The notes beneath the pieces are model-generated. The model had not been told where the DNA came from. It was given only the letters and a program-made list of their open reading frames with translations, and did no database searches. 5,455 nt of DNA from Thermodesulfobacteriota bacterium (GTDB taxonomy: Bacteria; Desulfobacterota; Syntrophobacteria; BM002): positions 1 to 5,455 of the forward strand of contig CAMYLW010000147.1 in NCBI GenBank assembly GCA_947259475.1, read 5' to 3'. The position numbers and the translations under genes were made by a program. Shown piece after piece: positions 5,450-5,455 of this stretch (position 1 is the first letter of the stretch; each line of letters begins with the position of its first letter).

Positions 5450-5455
5450 GGTTAG
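5427..5455. repeat. Heptamer array of GAGGTTT type crossing the glycosyltransferase stop
   Basis: After AAACCTC (5427-5433), which is the reverse complement of GAGGTTT, the units AAGGTTG, GAGGTTT and GAGGTTA follow with an exact 7-bp period, and the array runs out of the window. AAACCTC and the first GAGGTTT can pair as a 7-bp hairpin with a 7-nt loop. The TGA stop of the glycosyltransferase arises at the junction of two units, so the repeat supplies the end of the gene. Confidence 0.65.

Overview
The window looks like chromosomal DNA from a Gram-negative anaerobe, most likely a member of the Desulfobacterota (former Deltaproteobacteria). This is inferred from gene content, not from a database match: a selenocysteine tRNA, a DusB-type synthase followed by an IspH protein fused to a UbiA-like membrane domain, a GT2 glycosyltransferase carrying a GGHPDQLS motif, and intergenic DNA full of short 7-bp-period repeats. 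Base composition is close to balanced.

Left part (1-1380). The last codons of a possible plus-strand gene occupy 1-72. Converging on it is a minus-strand gene (130-876) for a polytopic membrane methyltransferase of the isoprenylcysteine carboxyl methyltransferase (ICMT)/NnrU/MddA type. A gene-free stretch (877-1200) holds two adjacent 36-bp repeats that each contain an inverted repeat. Next comes a complete minus-strand selC (1242-1340, anticodon TCA), with a hairpin terminator downstream (1201-1229) and a well-formed sigma70-type promoter (1347-1375). That promoter is placed so that transcription should begin at or next to tRNA nucleotide 1.

Middle part (1380-4430). After a heptamer array (1383-1424) and a possible promoter (1557-1584), two plus-strand genes form a likely operon. 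The first is a tRNA-dihydrouridine synthase of the DusB type (1636-2625). The second is a 583-residue IspH-UbiA fusion (2679-4430). Its N-terminal half is the [4Fe-4S] enzyme that makes IPP and DMAPP in the last step of the MEP pathway. Its C-terminal half is a membrane prenyltransferase-like domain with a canonical second Asp-rich motif and a degenerate first one. A GTG at 2679 with a strong ribosome binding site is a better start than the upstream GTG at 2622.

Right part (4431-5455). The 173-bp gap contains a REPIN-like pair of inverted REP palindromes (4446-4515), a second heptamer array (4522-4556) and a 9/10-bp repeat (4558-4595). A GT2 family glycosyltransferase follows (4604-5449). A third heptamer array runs through its stop codon to the edge of the window.

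Functionally, selC and dusB both concern tRNA. The fusion protein makes prenyl diphosphates and may pass them to a membrane acceptor. The glycosyltransferase probably acts in cell-surface polysaccharide synthesis. No defence system, phage module, CRISPR array or intact transposon is visible. The most unusual items are the IspH-UbiA fusion, the apparently leaderless selC, the 36-bp double repeat and the REPIN.
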